This document shows, one piece after another, positions 33,997-47,690 of a stretch of 64,000 nucleotides of DNA. Numbering within the stretch: position 1 is the first letter of the stretch; every line of letters begins with the position of its first letter. The notes under the pieces were generated by a model. That model saw only the letters and a program-made list of their open reading frames with translations, was not told where the DNA came from and ran no database searches. The translations under genes were made by a program, and so were the position numbers. Origin of the DNA: Taeniopygia guttata (lineage: Eukaryota > Chordata > Aves > Passeriformes > Estrildidae); assembly GCF_048771995.1 (NCBI RefSeq), contig NC_133024.1:55587001-55651000 (forward strand). Reading direction: 5' to 3'.

Positions 33997-36900
33997 ATTG
34001 CCCCTAATTAATTTGTAAAACCTGTTGCACTTTTTTGTCTCTGTTTACATTTCTTTCTCTTTCATGTCTTTTCTTTATCACAATATTTTGTGGTACTTAT
34101 TTTCTCATTTTTCCCAGAATTAAAACTTCACAAAGTAGTCCAGAGGAGACAGGATTAACTGAGTACTAGAAATACTGTAAAGAAATATTTTAAACCCAAG
34201 CAAGTAAATATTTTTCAGATTTGAAATTATATGAATGTATATCTACTGAAAATACTTTGTCAAACACGGCATGGAGTAGAAAATATTGAATAAAAGGTAC
34301 ATTTTGTTTGGACTCAAATGTTGTGATATTTAAGACATTCCACATTTTAGTTTATTTTATTTTGTTCTAAAATTGTCTAATACATTATTTCACAAGCATT
34401 AACATAAAACTTTTATTGGAAGCTACTAATTACTCTTTTCAGCTAACCACATGGGGCCATAATTAAAAATGGTAATCCATTTCAAAATGTACATGCATAT
34501 AATGAAAACATAATTTGAATATATTGTCTGATAACTGGTTTTTAATACTTAAGCTTAAGGAAATAGCTATATTTTCTAAAAAAAAAATGCTCAGAGAGCA
34601 TGATATTTCTCGATGTTGCTGTTGTTCTCTGCTATCCAGCAGTGAAAACAATAATTATTATGAGTTCTTCATGTTCTTAGGGTTGGCATTGGTATTTGTT
34701 TGCATGAAGAATGCAACCATGCAAATGCACAGTAGCACTTTAGAGGAAGAGAGGCTGCCAAAGTCTCTGGTGAGGCTTGCCAAAAAACCACTCACAGTAG
34801 GGTGTCTCTACTAGCTCTCTCTGTGTATATAGGTCCTGCTCTTAAGGATAATCACCTGCTACTGAATAGAACTATTCATTGAGGCTGAGGGAGTGTCTGA
34901 AACAGTCTTAAACCTTTCAAAATTGCAAAGTTGCCAACATTCTCTTTTTCTCAGGAGTCTCCTGATTCCTGGTTATGTTGGTCTTGGTGCCATGTTAATA
35001 TTATCAATACTACTAATCCAACCAGCCTTGGAACTGGAGTCAGCTTATAGCCGGGCAGGTAAAATTTGAGATTTTGGTGTTTTTTTTTTTTTTTAAGTTG
35101 CATCTTTACATCTGTCTATGGAGGTATGTCCTCAGTCTTTCATTGTATGTTAAAAAAAAAAAAGAAAATCCAGTCTTCGCAGAAACTTCTGTTCTGCTCA
35201 TGCTGTCATCCTTTTTTTATTTTATATGAGACAAGGCTAATTGAGCCCAGAATGAAAAGGGTATGGTGAACTCAGATATATGTCATTCAGCTGAGCGTAA
35301 GTAACTAGTTCCCATGAATAAATTCTTGTTCTGATGTTAAAGAATTCAGATGAAAAGAGTGAGATGCTGATTTTGAGAACCTACACACCTTGGAGGAATA
35401 AACACCAAAGGGAATTATTTTGAAAAGTGATAAATTGTACTTCCTGTCTTTTGAACTGTAGTCTGGCAGTTAAACATTGGTCTACTAAAGATATTTTTAA
35501 ATTTTGGAGCAATTGATTCCTCCTCCATACAACAGTCACCTAAATCACTAAGCTTTGTGACCACCTGAGACTCCATCAACAATTTGGTGAGGACAGTTGC
35601 CAAAAAATATTTGCTTTGGCTCTTTAAATTAAGCCATTGTAAGCAGAAAAGACCATAGAAAGTTTTCTCTGTCTGTCCTTCGAGTGGGACAGAAATTAAA
35701 TTATTTCTCTATATCAGAATAGAAATGTATTGCTTATGCCTTTTGGTTGTGAGGACAATAGTTCTAGAAATAATGACCTGAAATAACATCATATTTAACT
35801 CTTCCTGTGAAAAACTAAGAAGGAGTTACCCATAAACTTTCTTTCTGTTCTAATACCCTACCTCTTGCTTCATGGAGGTCCTACATCTGCAGGCAGGTGG
35901 AACATCCTCTTTTCTGTGGCTGCTGTAAAATTTATGGCTAATAGTGGCTCAGGGCTGGTAGCAGGCCTTCAGCTTCTGTGAAGAACAATTCTGAGCATTA
36001 AGCAGATGTAAAAAAAAACCAACATAGCAGAGTTTTCATACTTTACTGGAGTAGCAGAAAGCTCACTGACTTAGAATTCCCTGATTAAGCCTGGACTTTA
36101 TCTGGGCAATAGGCATATACATTCAGTAGCCATGGCTGAACAAGTATGCCCACTTTTAGCAGTAGTAAACTTTAAGCCTCACAGGAAGGCATTTTATAGA
36201 TTTAGGTACAGTGAGGATTAACAAGTGCTGAAAAGAGATGACTTAGATAATGATCTGGGCTGCAGTCAAGTTTGGGCTTCTAAATCGTAATTTAGACTAA
36301 CCTTAAGTGATCCCTAAGTTCTCTGTTTCATTTTAGACCTAAATCTTATATTGAGTCTGGCCCATAAATTCTAGTTCTTTTTTAGATCTGGCTTGTGATG
36401 TTAGGCACTTAAAAAGATTTTTTCCTTTGAGCTGTGAACTTTTTTCCTTTTTTAATGTTTCTGAATGGAAAACATCTGTGATGATTTATATATTTTTGTA
36501 GTAATCCCCTAATTCATTAGGAACTGTTTCTCCATTCAGAGGATTACTATGTAAATATATGTGCATAAATCTAGGGAAGTTTACTTTTAAAAGGGACAGA
36601 CACTTGGATTTTAGAACCATTTTTATTTGTAGTGTTGTTTCCAGCTATGATAAATAAAGGTCTGAATTGCAGCAGAAAATGTAGAAATCAAGACCGTTAT
36701 CCTGCTCTGAATTCCAAGTGGGCAGGAGGTTTGCTGACAGTTCAGTGCAGGATCAGAGCCTTAAAATCTGAACTTACAAGGGCGAACTTTTTTATTCTGC
36801 AGTGTTCAAATGGACTGCTTAAAAACCCTATAAATGCTTCATCTAGACAGCAGGGCACCATTTCAGGAACTGATTGCCCATTATAGTGCTGACAATAAAA

Positions 36901-39174
36901 CAGGAAAATACCCTAAGGGAGAAGGAGCAGGGCCTTATGACTTTCCCATTGAACTGAATGTGAAACTTATAATTTCGTGGCCCCATTTTGCAGAATGTGT
37001 CAGATTTCAGTGGCCATGTCATTATGCTCCTAAGTCTCTTTCAAGGAAATCTGAAATGCGAAGACTTAATACAGTGGAAAATGGGAGAAAATCATGGCAT
37101 AAATCTGAGTTAATATATACTAAAGAATATATATTTTTTCTTTATATTGTCTTCCCTCTCCCCCAGAATTAATCAGCTAGAAGTAATCTTTTGATTTAAA
37201 TTTTCTGTGCTAGATTGTGAAAATGTGCTTGCAATACAGAGAAGTGAACATGTCTGTTTAAAAGATCTTTTAGGGTTATTTTTTGTCAGAGATATTTTTA
37301 AAGAATCTCTGAAACAATATATTCAGGGAGAACAAATCAGACTCATGTACAAACTCATGCATTTTCCCTTTGTACATCACAGCCAAGAAACCAATATATA
37401 TACTGTGCCTCCCCATGCTGAATCTTCTCCATGAAACTTGCAACACTTTGGTAGCAGAGAGCACCTGTCTGGATAATGTGAAGGGATAAGGGAGTATGTT
37501 AAACAAGGGCAGAGGGAATTGGGGAGGGATGCAGGAGACACAGATCTAATTGAAGCAAAGCATTTTATTAATCTAGAGCGCTGTCTCTAGGCATGCCTAA
37601 AATCTAAATAATGATACTGAACTTCAAAGGCCCTATTCTACATTCCTTGTGCACTCACTACTCCTGTTTAAGTCAATGGAACTTCTAAGTGTATAAAAAT
37701 GCAGAATCATACTGTGAATAAGATGTTAAGAATCAATTAGTGATAAAATGCTGCTTTACAAGGAAAAAAAGGACAAAAATCTCACTATCTGTTTGTCAAT
37801 TCTTTCCTATCTATTAGTAGTAGCATGAGTAGCTTGAACATCAAGGTGTGTGATTTTGACCCTCTGGAGAACCATCTAAATGCCTGGATTGCATTTGAGA
37901 CTGTATTTTTTTCCAGATTATTTATTCCACTAGTCTATTCTGCTGCTGTTGGACAGTCAGTTTGCGTAGCACATCAAGGATAGTACAAAGTTGTGCAGCT
38001 TCTCAGGTGGGCTCGGGATTTAGCTTGTGTGTTTTAAAACTCCTCTGTTGTTTCAGCACTTTGCATATTGAATTATGTTAATTTCACTAAATAAACATTA
38101 ATAACTTGATTATTTCAATGGTTTCATGCTTTGAAGCTGTAACGTATTCTGAAAGTGATAATTATTAATTATAATATGTACTATTGTAATTTTATTTTTA
38201 TTTTTTAAAAGTTAAAGAGACATTTATCCTCTCTTCCTTAAAGGCATGCACTTAGAGAGAGCCAACCCAGGTCTCTATGTGCCTTTTCAAGGGCTATCCA
38301 TGAGGAAGTCATTTACTGAGACAGGGGACACTGTGGGAAGTACTGTTGCACCCAAAGCCCAATTATTATTTTCAAAACCACATATCCAAGGTATTTCTCA
38401 TTTTTGCCTTCCTCTAGCAATATCATCAAAATGGACAACCTAACACTTTGCTCTCTGAACAGTGGAAAAAAGTTTTTTGTCTACTTTCATGAGTAATTTA
38501 ATGTATTAGGTAGAATGTAACCACTGAAAATTCTGCGGACCACCATACTGAGCATGATGTCATATGGTCTGGAATGCCCTCTTGGTCATCAGGGATCATC
38601 TGTCCTGTCTGTGCCCCCTCCCAACCTCCCTTACACACCCAGCTCCTTGCCAGCGTAGCAATACAAACAGCAGGAAAGGCCTTGGCTCTGTGCAAACCTT
38701 GCTCAGCAATAACAATAACATTTCTGTATTATCAATCCTGTGTTCAGCACAAATACAAACATAACCCCATATCAGCCACTGTGAAGAAAGCTAACTACTC
38801 CAAAAGCAGCATAGTGTAATTCTTAATAGCATTTAAGTATTAAAATTAGCATGAAAATTCTGATATTGATTTAAATTTTAATTTTTTTGTGGCAAATTGT
38901 TTTAGAACCCTTTCCTAGCATTAAAGAAGCCTAGTTAGCCTGCAGAGGTTGGCGTAATACATTGCTAATAATTGGCTGCTTTTTATAAAAATAGTATTTC
39001 ATGGAGAAATGGGAGTTCATCCAAATCAATAGACTTTCCGAGAAAATGTCTTTTAATTAAATTGATTAGGTTTTGCAATCACAACATACAGGAGGAGAAA
39101 GTATTAAGATTTATTTGCTTTGTTTTATAACAAAACCAAATTAAACCAAAATTGCTTTCTATATGAACCAATGT
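33997..39174. other. Gene-free AT-rich DNA
   Basis: Nothing coding is recognised. About 37615-37715 (with ATTCTACATTCCTTGTGCAC and TTAAGTCAATGGAACTT) resembles an old amniote interspersed repeat but is too degraded to name. A homopolymer run lies at about 35080-35094 (T). Confidence 0.5.
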
Positions 39175-39901
39175 ATTTGGTGTCCAGGCACAGGTAGTGG
39201 GAGCTCCAGGGACCTCTGTGAGGACTGCCCAGGGCTGCCCCAGGCTGCACACAGCCGGATCCAGGTGGCTCCAACACACCCACACAGGGCACAGAGCAGA
39301 GGTGGTCTCTGCAGCCACGGGGTCTGTGGCTCCTTCGGAAAGACATGTTTAAGAAAGGGTAAAAAGTGTTGCACAGCAGCTGTGTGAGAGAGGAGTGAGA
39401 ACATGTGAGAGGAGCAACCCTGCAGACATCCAGGTCAGCACAGAAGGAGGAGATGGAGCTGCTCCAGGTACTGGAGCTAACACTCCCCTGCAGACCCTGG
39501 TGAAGACTGTGGTGAGACAGCTGTGCTCCTGCAGTCTGTGGAGGACCACAGGGAAGAGAAGATCCACAGCACTCCATGCCAGGGCAGGTGGATGTGTCAT
39601 GGAGAAAGATGAAACTGCTGGAGAGCCACACTAGAACAGGAGAAAAGCAGGAGGAGAAAGGAGTGACACAAAGGAGCTGCTATGGGCTGACCCCACCCCT
39701 CCATTCACCACCTCATACACTGCTCAGCATGAGGAGGAGGTCCGATAGTCAGGAACAAGGAAGAGAGTTTGAACCTGGAAAAAATGGGGAGTGGAAGGGA
39801 GGGGGATTGGTTTGCTTTTGTTTCTGAGTAACTGAGTCTATTTTTAATTGGCAGTAAATTAAACTTCCTCAAGTAAAATCTATGTTGGCTGTGATGGTGA
39901 T
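39175..39901 (+). mobile_element. ERVL-like LTR, 5' part (interrupted)
   Basis: A GC-richer segment ends in TTTTTAATTGGCAGTAAATT, a motif typical of avian ERVL LTRs I recall from songbirds. Upstream it contains GCTGCTATGGGCTGACCCC and a GGAGGAG-rich stretch consistent with that family. It is continued by 40321-40531. The left boundary is approximate. No retroviral coding sequence is present. Confidence 0.6.
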
Positions 39902-40320
39902 GCCTTGTGAAGGCTGTCCTAGAACAGACTAGACAGAGCTAAAGAATAAAGTAAGGATTTGTTAAGAGGCCTCAATAGATCCACCTTGGGCAGCACAACC
40001 CAAAATGGCCACAAAATGGACAACCAGTCACAGGGGTCTTACAATTTTATAAGTTCCGGTCCATAAGCATATTGGAGTTAATTGTCCAATTACAGCCCAT
40101 GAAGTCCCATCCTTCTTGGTTTCTCTTTTCTGTCCACTGTTGTTTATGCTCTTGGGCCTGAGGTCTGTATTAGCTGTCCTTGGGTCCCCAGCTATAGGAA
40201 GAATTGTTTTGTCTACCTATTCTGTAAAGAGAACTTACTAGCCCCTAATACAAAGCCTAGACTTACACACTAAAGCAGAACAGAATCTGAAAAATATAAA
40301 AGCTAAAACCTGAGGCATCA
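39902..40320 (-). mobile_element. LTR-like segment inserted in the ERVL-like LTR
   Basis: About 419 bp of unrelated sequence interrupts the surrounding LTR. Motifs such as AGAGGCCTCAATAGATCCAC, CTTGGGCAGCAC and TTATAAGTTCCGGTCCATAA resemble the reverse complement of another songbird LTR family from memory. TGCCT at the left edge and AGGCA at the right edge could be its inverted ends. No short target duplication was identified. Instead an 82-bp duplication of the host LTR flanks it. Confidence 0.45.
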
Positions 40321-40531
40321 GTTTCTGAGTAACTGAGTCTTTTTTTAATTGGCAATAAATTAAACTTCCTCAAGTAAAATCTGTGTTGACTGTGATGGTA
40401 ATTGGTGAATGATCTTGTCTTCATCTCAACCTATGGGACTCTTCATCTTATTTTCTTCCTCATCCTGCTGAGGAGATGAAGTCAGAAAGTGGTTGTGTGG
40501 GCACCAGGCAGCCAACCAAGGTAAGCCCACA
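40321..40531 (+). mobile_element. ERVL-like LTR, 3' part
   Basis: Repeats the 82 bp seen at 39820-39901, then continues GGTGAATGATCTTGTCTTCA, CCTGCTGAGGAGATGAAGTC and GGGCACCAGGCAGCCAACCA to GCCCACA. This is the typical end of this LTR family. The right boundary at 40531 is inferred from the terminal CA. Confidence 0.6.
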
Positions 40532-43500
40532 ATAAAATTCAATATTTTTGTCTTAAAAAAAAAGGGGGGCATTTGTTCTAATTTCTATGATTCTAGGAAA
40601 GTTTTTCTTTATTAATAAAAAAATAAAATCTAAATTATCTTTTTTTTCTCTCTTTTTTTTCCTTTTCCTTTCCCCCCTGAATGTCTCTTCTTCAGCATTC
40701 TATAAACAGCTTGTTATTCAATTATTCATGTGCCTGCACTTGGGAATTTCACTCTGGTTTCAGACCTCTGTTGCCTTCTTCACAATAGAGGGCAGAGAAT
40801 CGTATCTCCAATCTTCAAATTTCAATGGTCTTCTATATGCCATTGAAAGAATGAAAAAAAAATGTTTTCCCTTTGCTCTCAGTGAGCAGCTATTGTTTCA
40901 CCAACCTTTTTCTTCTTAGTGTAAAACACACTGGAAAAGTATTGGAAAGTGCTTCTTTACCAAATGCTTTTTTCTACAAACTTTTTCTCAGGGGAGACAA
41001 GAGAAGTAAAGAAGCTGCTAATGTTACATTTCTGAAATATTTCCGTAAGCAAAACATCTAAGAATAGTACAGCAGTATTTGTTAGCCAAAAAGGCAATGT
41101 GGAACTAAAACAGTCCCCTGGACTGAATATATTATTTTACTATCACAGCTGACATTTCTATACTTGATTTTTTTTTAGGTACAACCTGACCAAAAGTTTT
41201 TATGCAGTAGTTAATATAATTTGCACATTTAAACAATCCTGTGAAGCTAATGAGTCAATTTCAATGGGTGAACACATTCTTTGGTCTCTGCTGCAACTGA
41301 AACTTATTTAATAAAAAAGACACTTTATCTACAGGTAACTTCAGCATCACTAATGGAGACTTATTAATGTCATGTGGTAGAAAACTGGGACGGAGGAAGT
41401 GAAAAAATGATCATTACCTTTTAAACTACAAAGAATATATAAGGAATACCAGCAGCGATGCCAGTGCATCCAAAACATTTTATCAAGACTGATGTATTTC
41501 TTGGCTATATGGAGATTACAGTATAGAGTGAAATTTCCATGAGGGTAAATTGGAGAAGACTGGATGCTGGGAAAGAAGTTCCGTCAGAGAAAAGTTGCCT
41601 GCGGTAGGTGAAATGCACGAGCAGAAACTGCTGTACTGAAAAGTTGTAGCTAAGGTCAGCAATGAGATTTTTTTAAAAGGTTGTTGGAGTTTTTCTCAGG
41701 CAGCAGTAGGTCACAAAAATTGAGAGCAAGGCTACTGGGGTCAGGTGCTGGGGAACAAAGTGCTAAGAGATTTTCATTGGAAAATTCTCGTGACGGCTTT
41801 CAGGGCCAGTAAGAATTCTAAACTTAGTCATTGCTGCTATAGAATAAAAGATTCACTGCAGATTAAAAAAAAAAAATCAGCTTATAATGCAGTTGCATTC
41901 CAATGAAATGTCTCTGTTTTTATTAATATTTGCTTAATGTCTACTAGCACAGTAGTTATGTTGTAGAGTAATAACTACTTAAATTATAAGACATAATACA
42001 ATGTCACTACTAGATTTTTAAATTAATTTTTATGCTATTATTTAGATATATAAAGAAGTAATACTTATAGAGTTACTTTTTGGACATCAGACTACATTAC
42101 AACAAGAAGATAACTAATTAAAGCTGGTGGTCTGTTGTTTTTGCTCTGCATTTTTCTATTAATTTTCCTTATTGAATGCTAGCCCAGATCTTTTTTTTCA
42201 CAGATTACCAGTCTGAAAGAAGCATCTACTTGGAGAAAGAAAGAAGAAACCAGATATTAAAAAGGGGAAAGAATTTAAATATACCCAATGATACAAAGAA
42301 CTAAGTGCCTTAGTCCATATTCACAATTCTTTAAATTCACGTCAATCTGCTTCACAGGTTGTTTGAGTAGTTGAAGGTGTGCATACTCTGGCTGTCTAGC
42401 ATTGAGCACACTGATGATAAGGTCAGGGCTGAACTTCCTTGTTATTGTTTTTTGCATCCAGAATTAAGAAGTTTTTCATGGAAAATCTTTTTAGATACTC
42501 AGTAAAGAAGACACAGCATACCCTACTACCATCCTGGATAAATTGACACATTATACAGGTGTGCACAATTAGTGCTGAATATTAGATGCAGACACTGTCT
42601 GGAATTGTCTGGGACTTCTCACCCTACAGCAGAACATTCTAGACATTTGGATACAGAAATATACTCTGGTCCAAAGTACTTTCTAGCCTGCATTATTTGG
42701 AAAAATGAAGAATACTTCTTTTCAGAAAGTGTATTAAAGAATCCTATTAGAGAATGGTATTCTATTTTTCTCCCTTCTGTCTTATGAAGTCATAAAATAT
42801 TTAATCTAATATTCAGTTTTTGTGGCACATCTGTTTTGAATTGCTTATGAGTTGCACAAAATTCTTGAGATGAAGAGTGCTCTAAAGAATATTTATTTAC
42901 TCCTTATCCCAACTCAGGCCCTCAGAGAGAGGAGCTCTGCATTTCTCTACATGTTGTGACAATGTACAGCCAAAGGAGAATTTCAAAGCCTGGAGTCTGA
43001 GTAATTTCAATGGTTCACTCTGTCAGCTGTTTGAGCAGTTTGCCCAGATTTGTTAGATTTCTTTGCTGTAGAATCTAAATACTGTTACAGATGGAGTAAC
43101 AGTTTCCTTAATTTTTTCATTGCAAAGAAGTAGTTCTTTTTTGGAAATATAGAATTTTAATAGCTTGTTCTTTTCAAAGAAAAACTAGCAGCAAAACTTG
43201 AGTTTAAATTATTGGCATTTCTACAACTGGAGGTTGTAAGTTCAATCATGATAGTTGAACATAAAAATTTATGCAATATATTTGAAGTTCTACACATTGT
43301 GCACTGATAAATATATTACTAAACAAAAACTACATGCATGACACAAAGTACACTTTAAAGAAGAATGTTTCTGTTCTTTTCTTTTGTGATACAAAATATA
43401 AAGAAATACCATTCATTTAATAATTTTTCAGCCTGCTTAAATGTCTTTCCTATTTATTATTAGACTTGCTATGAGAAGGAATTCTATACAATAAAAACAT

Positions 43501-46500
43501 TTGTTCTCATTTTAATAAAGAATTCTTAAGTTATAACAGCACTTAATTCTAACTAATGTTGAATTAATACAAGTTTTTAAAAATTGTCTGGAATATGATG
43601 CCTTCTTTGTAAAATTTTTTCACATCAGTGATAAATATTGGACTTTTTTTTTTTGTTTTATCTTTTATTCTTTTATTTCTTTAAGAGCCTCAAATGTTAT
43701 TGAAGGTCATCTGTAGCTGAAAAATATGAGCAAAAGTTTCTCCTTTCCTTTGTCCATGCACATCAACACACTGCATAGGAGCAGATGATTTTCTGTGACT
43801 CCATAGAGGATTTCATATGACTGTCATCTATCTCTTCGAGTGTTCAAGTACTTAATCCAGGTAGTATTATCAATTACTAGGAGTGGGTTTTATGTAATGA
43901 AGTCTTTCCCACATTCATAATGATATTGTTTGAATTGTTATTCATCTCTCATTCTGTTTTGTATCAGCTCTTCATATTCACTGATGTATTTTCTGATTTT
44001 ACTCTTCCCACTGCTCATCAAAAAATACAATGCTACATTTTCAGTACTAGTAGCGTTTCTCTTCATTTAAGTGTTACTATTTATTGTGTTTGGCATAATT
44101 ACTGTTGGAAGAAAATATTCATTAAAGTTCTCATTCCATACTTGTTAAACTTATACATTGAGATGTATATATGTGTGTATACATACACATTAAGTGACCA
44201 TACATGGATTTCCAGCAATTCAATGAATACTAAGAAAATATGGGCATTATATAAAAGTAAATTTCTCAAAATCTGGATGAAAAACAAGTGCAGGTTTAAG
44301 AAACTGCTCACTGTAGAAATTACTAGAAAAGCTATGTTATTGATACAATTTATTTTAAATACTAATTGTAACCTTATGAGACCTGTTCATTAATGATCAT
44401 TTAGAAAAAGAAGAAACTAGCCTTGAAAGAATTGAAACAAAATGAAAAATAGAAAGTTTTCTGGGATATCACAGTATTATTTTCAGTAACCTGCTGTCAT
44501 CACTTTCTTTTTAAATCTCTGTTTTCTGTAGAATCACATTTACTTTTTTTATTCTGTATCTCTCTTTTTCCTCATTTGCCGACATAGCTAAATTTAACAG
44601 AAACACAAAATCAGAGTAAACAAAAGAATTACCCTCTTCTGTCTCAGCTTGGACAGTATCTGTAGCTGTTATTATAAATGTGAAAGTGAAGCTCCTAAAG
44701 ACGAACTGATTTTGATTCCTGTATAAATAAAAAGTAAGCTCACCACTGGAATTAAAATCTTTAAGAGGAAAATACAGTTTTAAGCCAGCATCATGAAATT
44801 TCAATAGACTTTTCAGTACCTTTCTATTATATTTTTGTCAGTATTTTAAGCTGTAAATCTTGCAGCTGTTGTTATTTAAATGCAAATCCTTCAATAGGAA
44901 ATTAATATGAAAACATATAAAAGAAGCAAGTGGCCATAACTGCACAAAATTAACATAATTCTATCTGAACACTGTTTTCTCTAAGAACCTTTTTCTTTAA
45001 GAGATTTTCAGATTTCCAAGTTGAAAAAAAGAATAGGCCTTAGGTGTTTGTTTCACATCAGTGAAATTTACTATGAGTAATTAACTCAAGAAACCACACT
45101 ATTATCAAGAAAGATTGTCAAGAAAGATATTTGATGTTTGCATAGAAAAATAAAGATATGTATTTTAAGATATTTTGGTTGTCTTTCCTAGTTATTAACC
45201 AAGAGTCAGAAAATATCTGGTAAATCAGTACTTAAAGTATATTAAATAAGACATGAAATACATACATTAATGAGGAAGTAGGATTTTTGACTTTCCTTGT
45301 TGCAGAGATTTTTATTACTAATCTACTTTGTCTTCCAGTCGATGAAAAAAGCAAGGTAAAGCAAGGAGTAAAGGCCTTGATAGGGAACAGTAACTTCAAT
45401 TGCAGTTGAAAACCAATTCCCGTATTTTCTATTATTTTGTCTATAAAGCCATGTTTTCTATTTATAGTTTCAAAATGATTACTCAAAGAAGAATTTACCA
45501 AAATTATCAGGCCATATCTACTCTCAATTGGTTTAAGAATAAACAAGGCATTAGTTTTATTGTAACTCAGTGCTGGCACCAGAAGTAATATGAAGTGAGA
45601 ATATGGGATTAAATGTATTCAACTATAATAACTTATACTCCAAAATTATAAACAAGTTATGGTGACTTATTTAATTTAAAACATATTTGTATTTTAATTT
45701 TACCCTTTCCTTTAGATTCAAGTTTAACTTTTGTTATCTTCACATTTACCCAGTCTTTAATTTTCAAAATGTCAAACCCAAGAAGTCGTATTTGACTTAG
45801 AAATAACACTGGATTGTAATTCTATATGATTGCACACTGAAAATATTTCTATTAATACTATTGTTCTAATTCAGAAAAGAGTTTTTTAAACACTTTGTTA
45901 TGGAAGAGTTTGTTTTGACCTTTACAGTTTTCCTGATTAGTTCATAAATAAAACCAGTTTTCTAATGGAGAGCTAAAATTCAAACTGAGATTTGAAAATT
46001 TTTTTTTTTGACCAGTGTCATATCCCACTGAAAAAAAAAATCCTTTTTATTTTTCTAGTTATTAGTTATTTTTTCATTGTCTTCCTCCCAGTGTACCTGT
46101 GTATGTCAGCAGCCTAAGTGAATCAAAGGGGTGTTTCATGTAGACATACAGCAGCACATGACCTTGAAATGGATTCTTATTGTGGTCACATCACTGCTGA
46201 TGACTTGCAGATAGAAAAACATCATGACATGTTGAGGAGGAAAGAGGAAGGGTGAGACGAAGTGTAGTGAAATGAAGAAAGACTATTCTTCCTAGTTGTT
46301 TGAACTTCAAAGAAATACTCAAGTGTGCCCTTAAATGTGTGATTATACTTAAATTTTAAATTAATACTCAATATATTTTCTTCTTATTTTTTTGCCTATG
46401 CAGATTACATTGCTTATTTTCTGATACTCTTTGAGAATGGAGCAACAGGACTACATTTAAAGAGCTGTAATTCCACTGAAGTCAGAAAATAACCTCTAAA

Positions 46501-47343
46501 CTAATTCTATTTTCCAAAATTTTCATTGATGACAGAAGCATAGAAAACCCCCAAATTTCAATAGACATTGCCCTTCCCCCACCAACACCTCATTTATATT
46601 TCTTACTTACCCTGAGGAGGACTTTCACTTTTCAGGATCTGGCCTTTCCACTATCATTTGCACATCATATTTAGCTGAGAGTGCAAATATTATCATCCTC
46701 TAAGGTTACTTACATTTGCATGCCCAAGTTGTATTGTAAAATGACATTTAGCAGCATTTACTTTTTTGGCTGCCATTTCTTCATCTTGCATAATACATTC
46801 TTCTTACATCACAAGATGAGGCCCAGGAAAACTGTAAAGCTGGAGTACACCTGTGGGATGACAGTGTGATAGACGGCTGTGAAATAAATGCAGACTTATG
46901 GTGAGCAGGTTCAGCTGCAACTCCATAAATGGCATTTTACAATACAGCAGGTTTAAATGGTTGACTGTTGAACAACCACAGAAAAAACATTACATCATGC
47001 AAAACTGTAGTACAAGGGGGAAAATTACAACAGTGTGTAAAGCTGTAGCTGATCCTACTTGCCATATGGGATGTCACTCACTGTAATAACACTTACATTC
47101 CCTCCATAACTTCCCTTAAATATCAAGGAGTGAATAAGGCATGCAAATTGCAAAAGGAATTTGTAATCATATATGTTATGAACTTTGTACTTTCAGGAAT
47201 TATTTACTCTTACACTAACAGGATACTCTTTAAAAATGTGCATATCTTAGAATATTCCCACAACTAAATAATTTAAAATTTGCCTGTGCAAATGGCTAGA
47301 AGCAATCCTTCCTTAGCCAATATAAAACAAACAAAAAAAAAAA
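40532..47343. other. Gene-free AT-rich DNA
   Basis: No coding sequence is recognised. An open frame at 43920-44393 (157 codons, plus) has no domain, and its composition is that of AT-rich random sequence. A possible conserved element at about 46660-47260 is described in the findings. A 13-base direct repeat (TCAAGAAAGATTG-like) lies near 45105-45130. Confidence 0.55.
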
Positions 47344-47690
47344 TGTCCCAAACTGTTACGGTGAGCTCATGGGCACCCTTTTGCCCCCCTTCCCCCGGGA
47401 CCCTGTGACTCTGATCAAGATAACCCCTGGATCCTCCTTCCTGCCCCAACGGGGTTGGCAGAGAGCCAGGAAAGCCCACCCTGTCCAAAACCTATATAGA
47501 CCCCTGAGATTTCCAGCTCTCTCTCTTTTGCCCTGCTCTCACATGGACACCACAGAATAAAGAGAGCTGTTCCAACACCCTGGGGTAAGAGCCTCTTTTA
47601 AATACTTTTCCGTCTCCTAGTATTCCTCCCCTCACAGCCCCTATCTCTGAGCTAGTCGGATTCTTTGGGGGGCTGCATGGAGGGGGGGAA
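47344..47690 (+). mobile_element. Solo LTR of an endogenous retrovirus
   Basis: A GC-rich block in AT-rich surroundings begins TGTCCCAAACTGTTACGG directly after an A-run. It contains a TATA-like CCTATATAGACCCC (about 47490), a CT-rich stretch, and AATAAAGAGAGCTG about 75 bp downstream of the TATA, the U3-R-U5 order of a short LTR. The right end is uncertain (about 47635-47690). No gag or pol follows. The promoter and polyadenylation motifs are intact. Confidence 0.6.

Noticed and set aside
37615-37715. Possible ancient interspersed repeat (CATTCCTTGTGCAC and AAGTCAATGGAACTT motifs)
   Set aside because: The resemblance to an old amniote repeat is from memory, and the copy is too short and diverged to name.
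39125-39631. 168-codon minus-strand open frame
   Set aside because: It is the antisense of an ERVL-like LTR and has no domain. Low stop density follows from local GC.
43920-44393. 157-codon plus-strand open frame
   Set aside because: Composition is that of AT-rich random sequence (many F, I, K, L, Y). There are no motifs, and it includes a TATG/TA-rich simple stretch.
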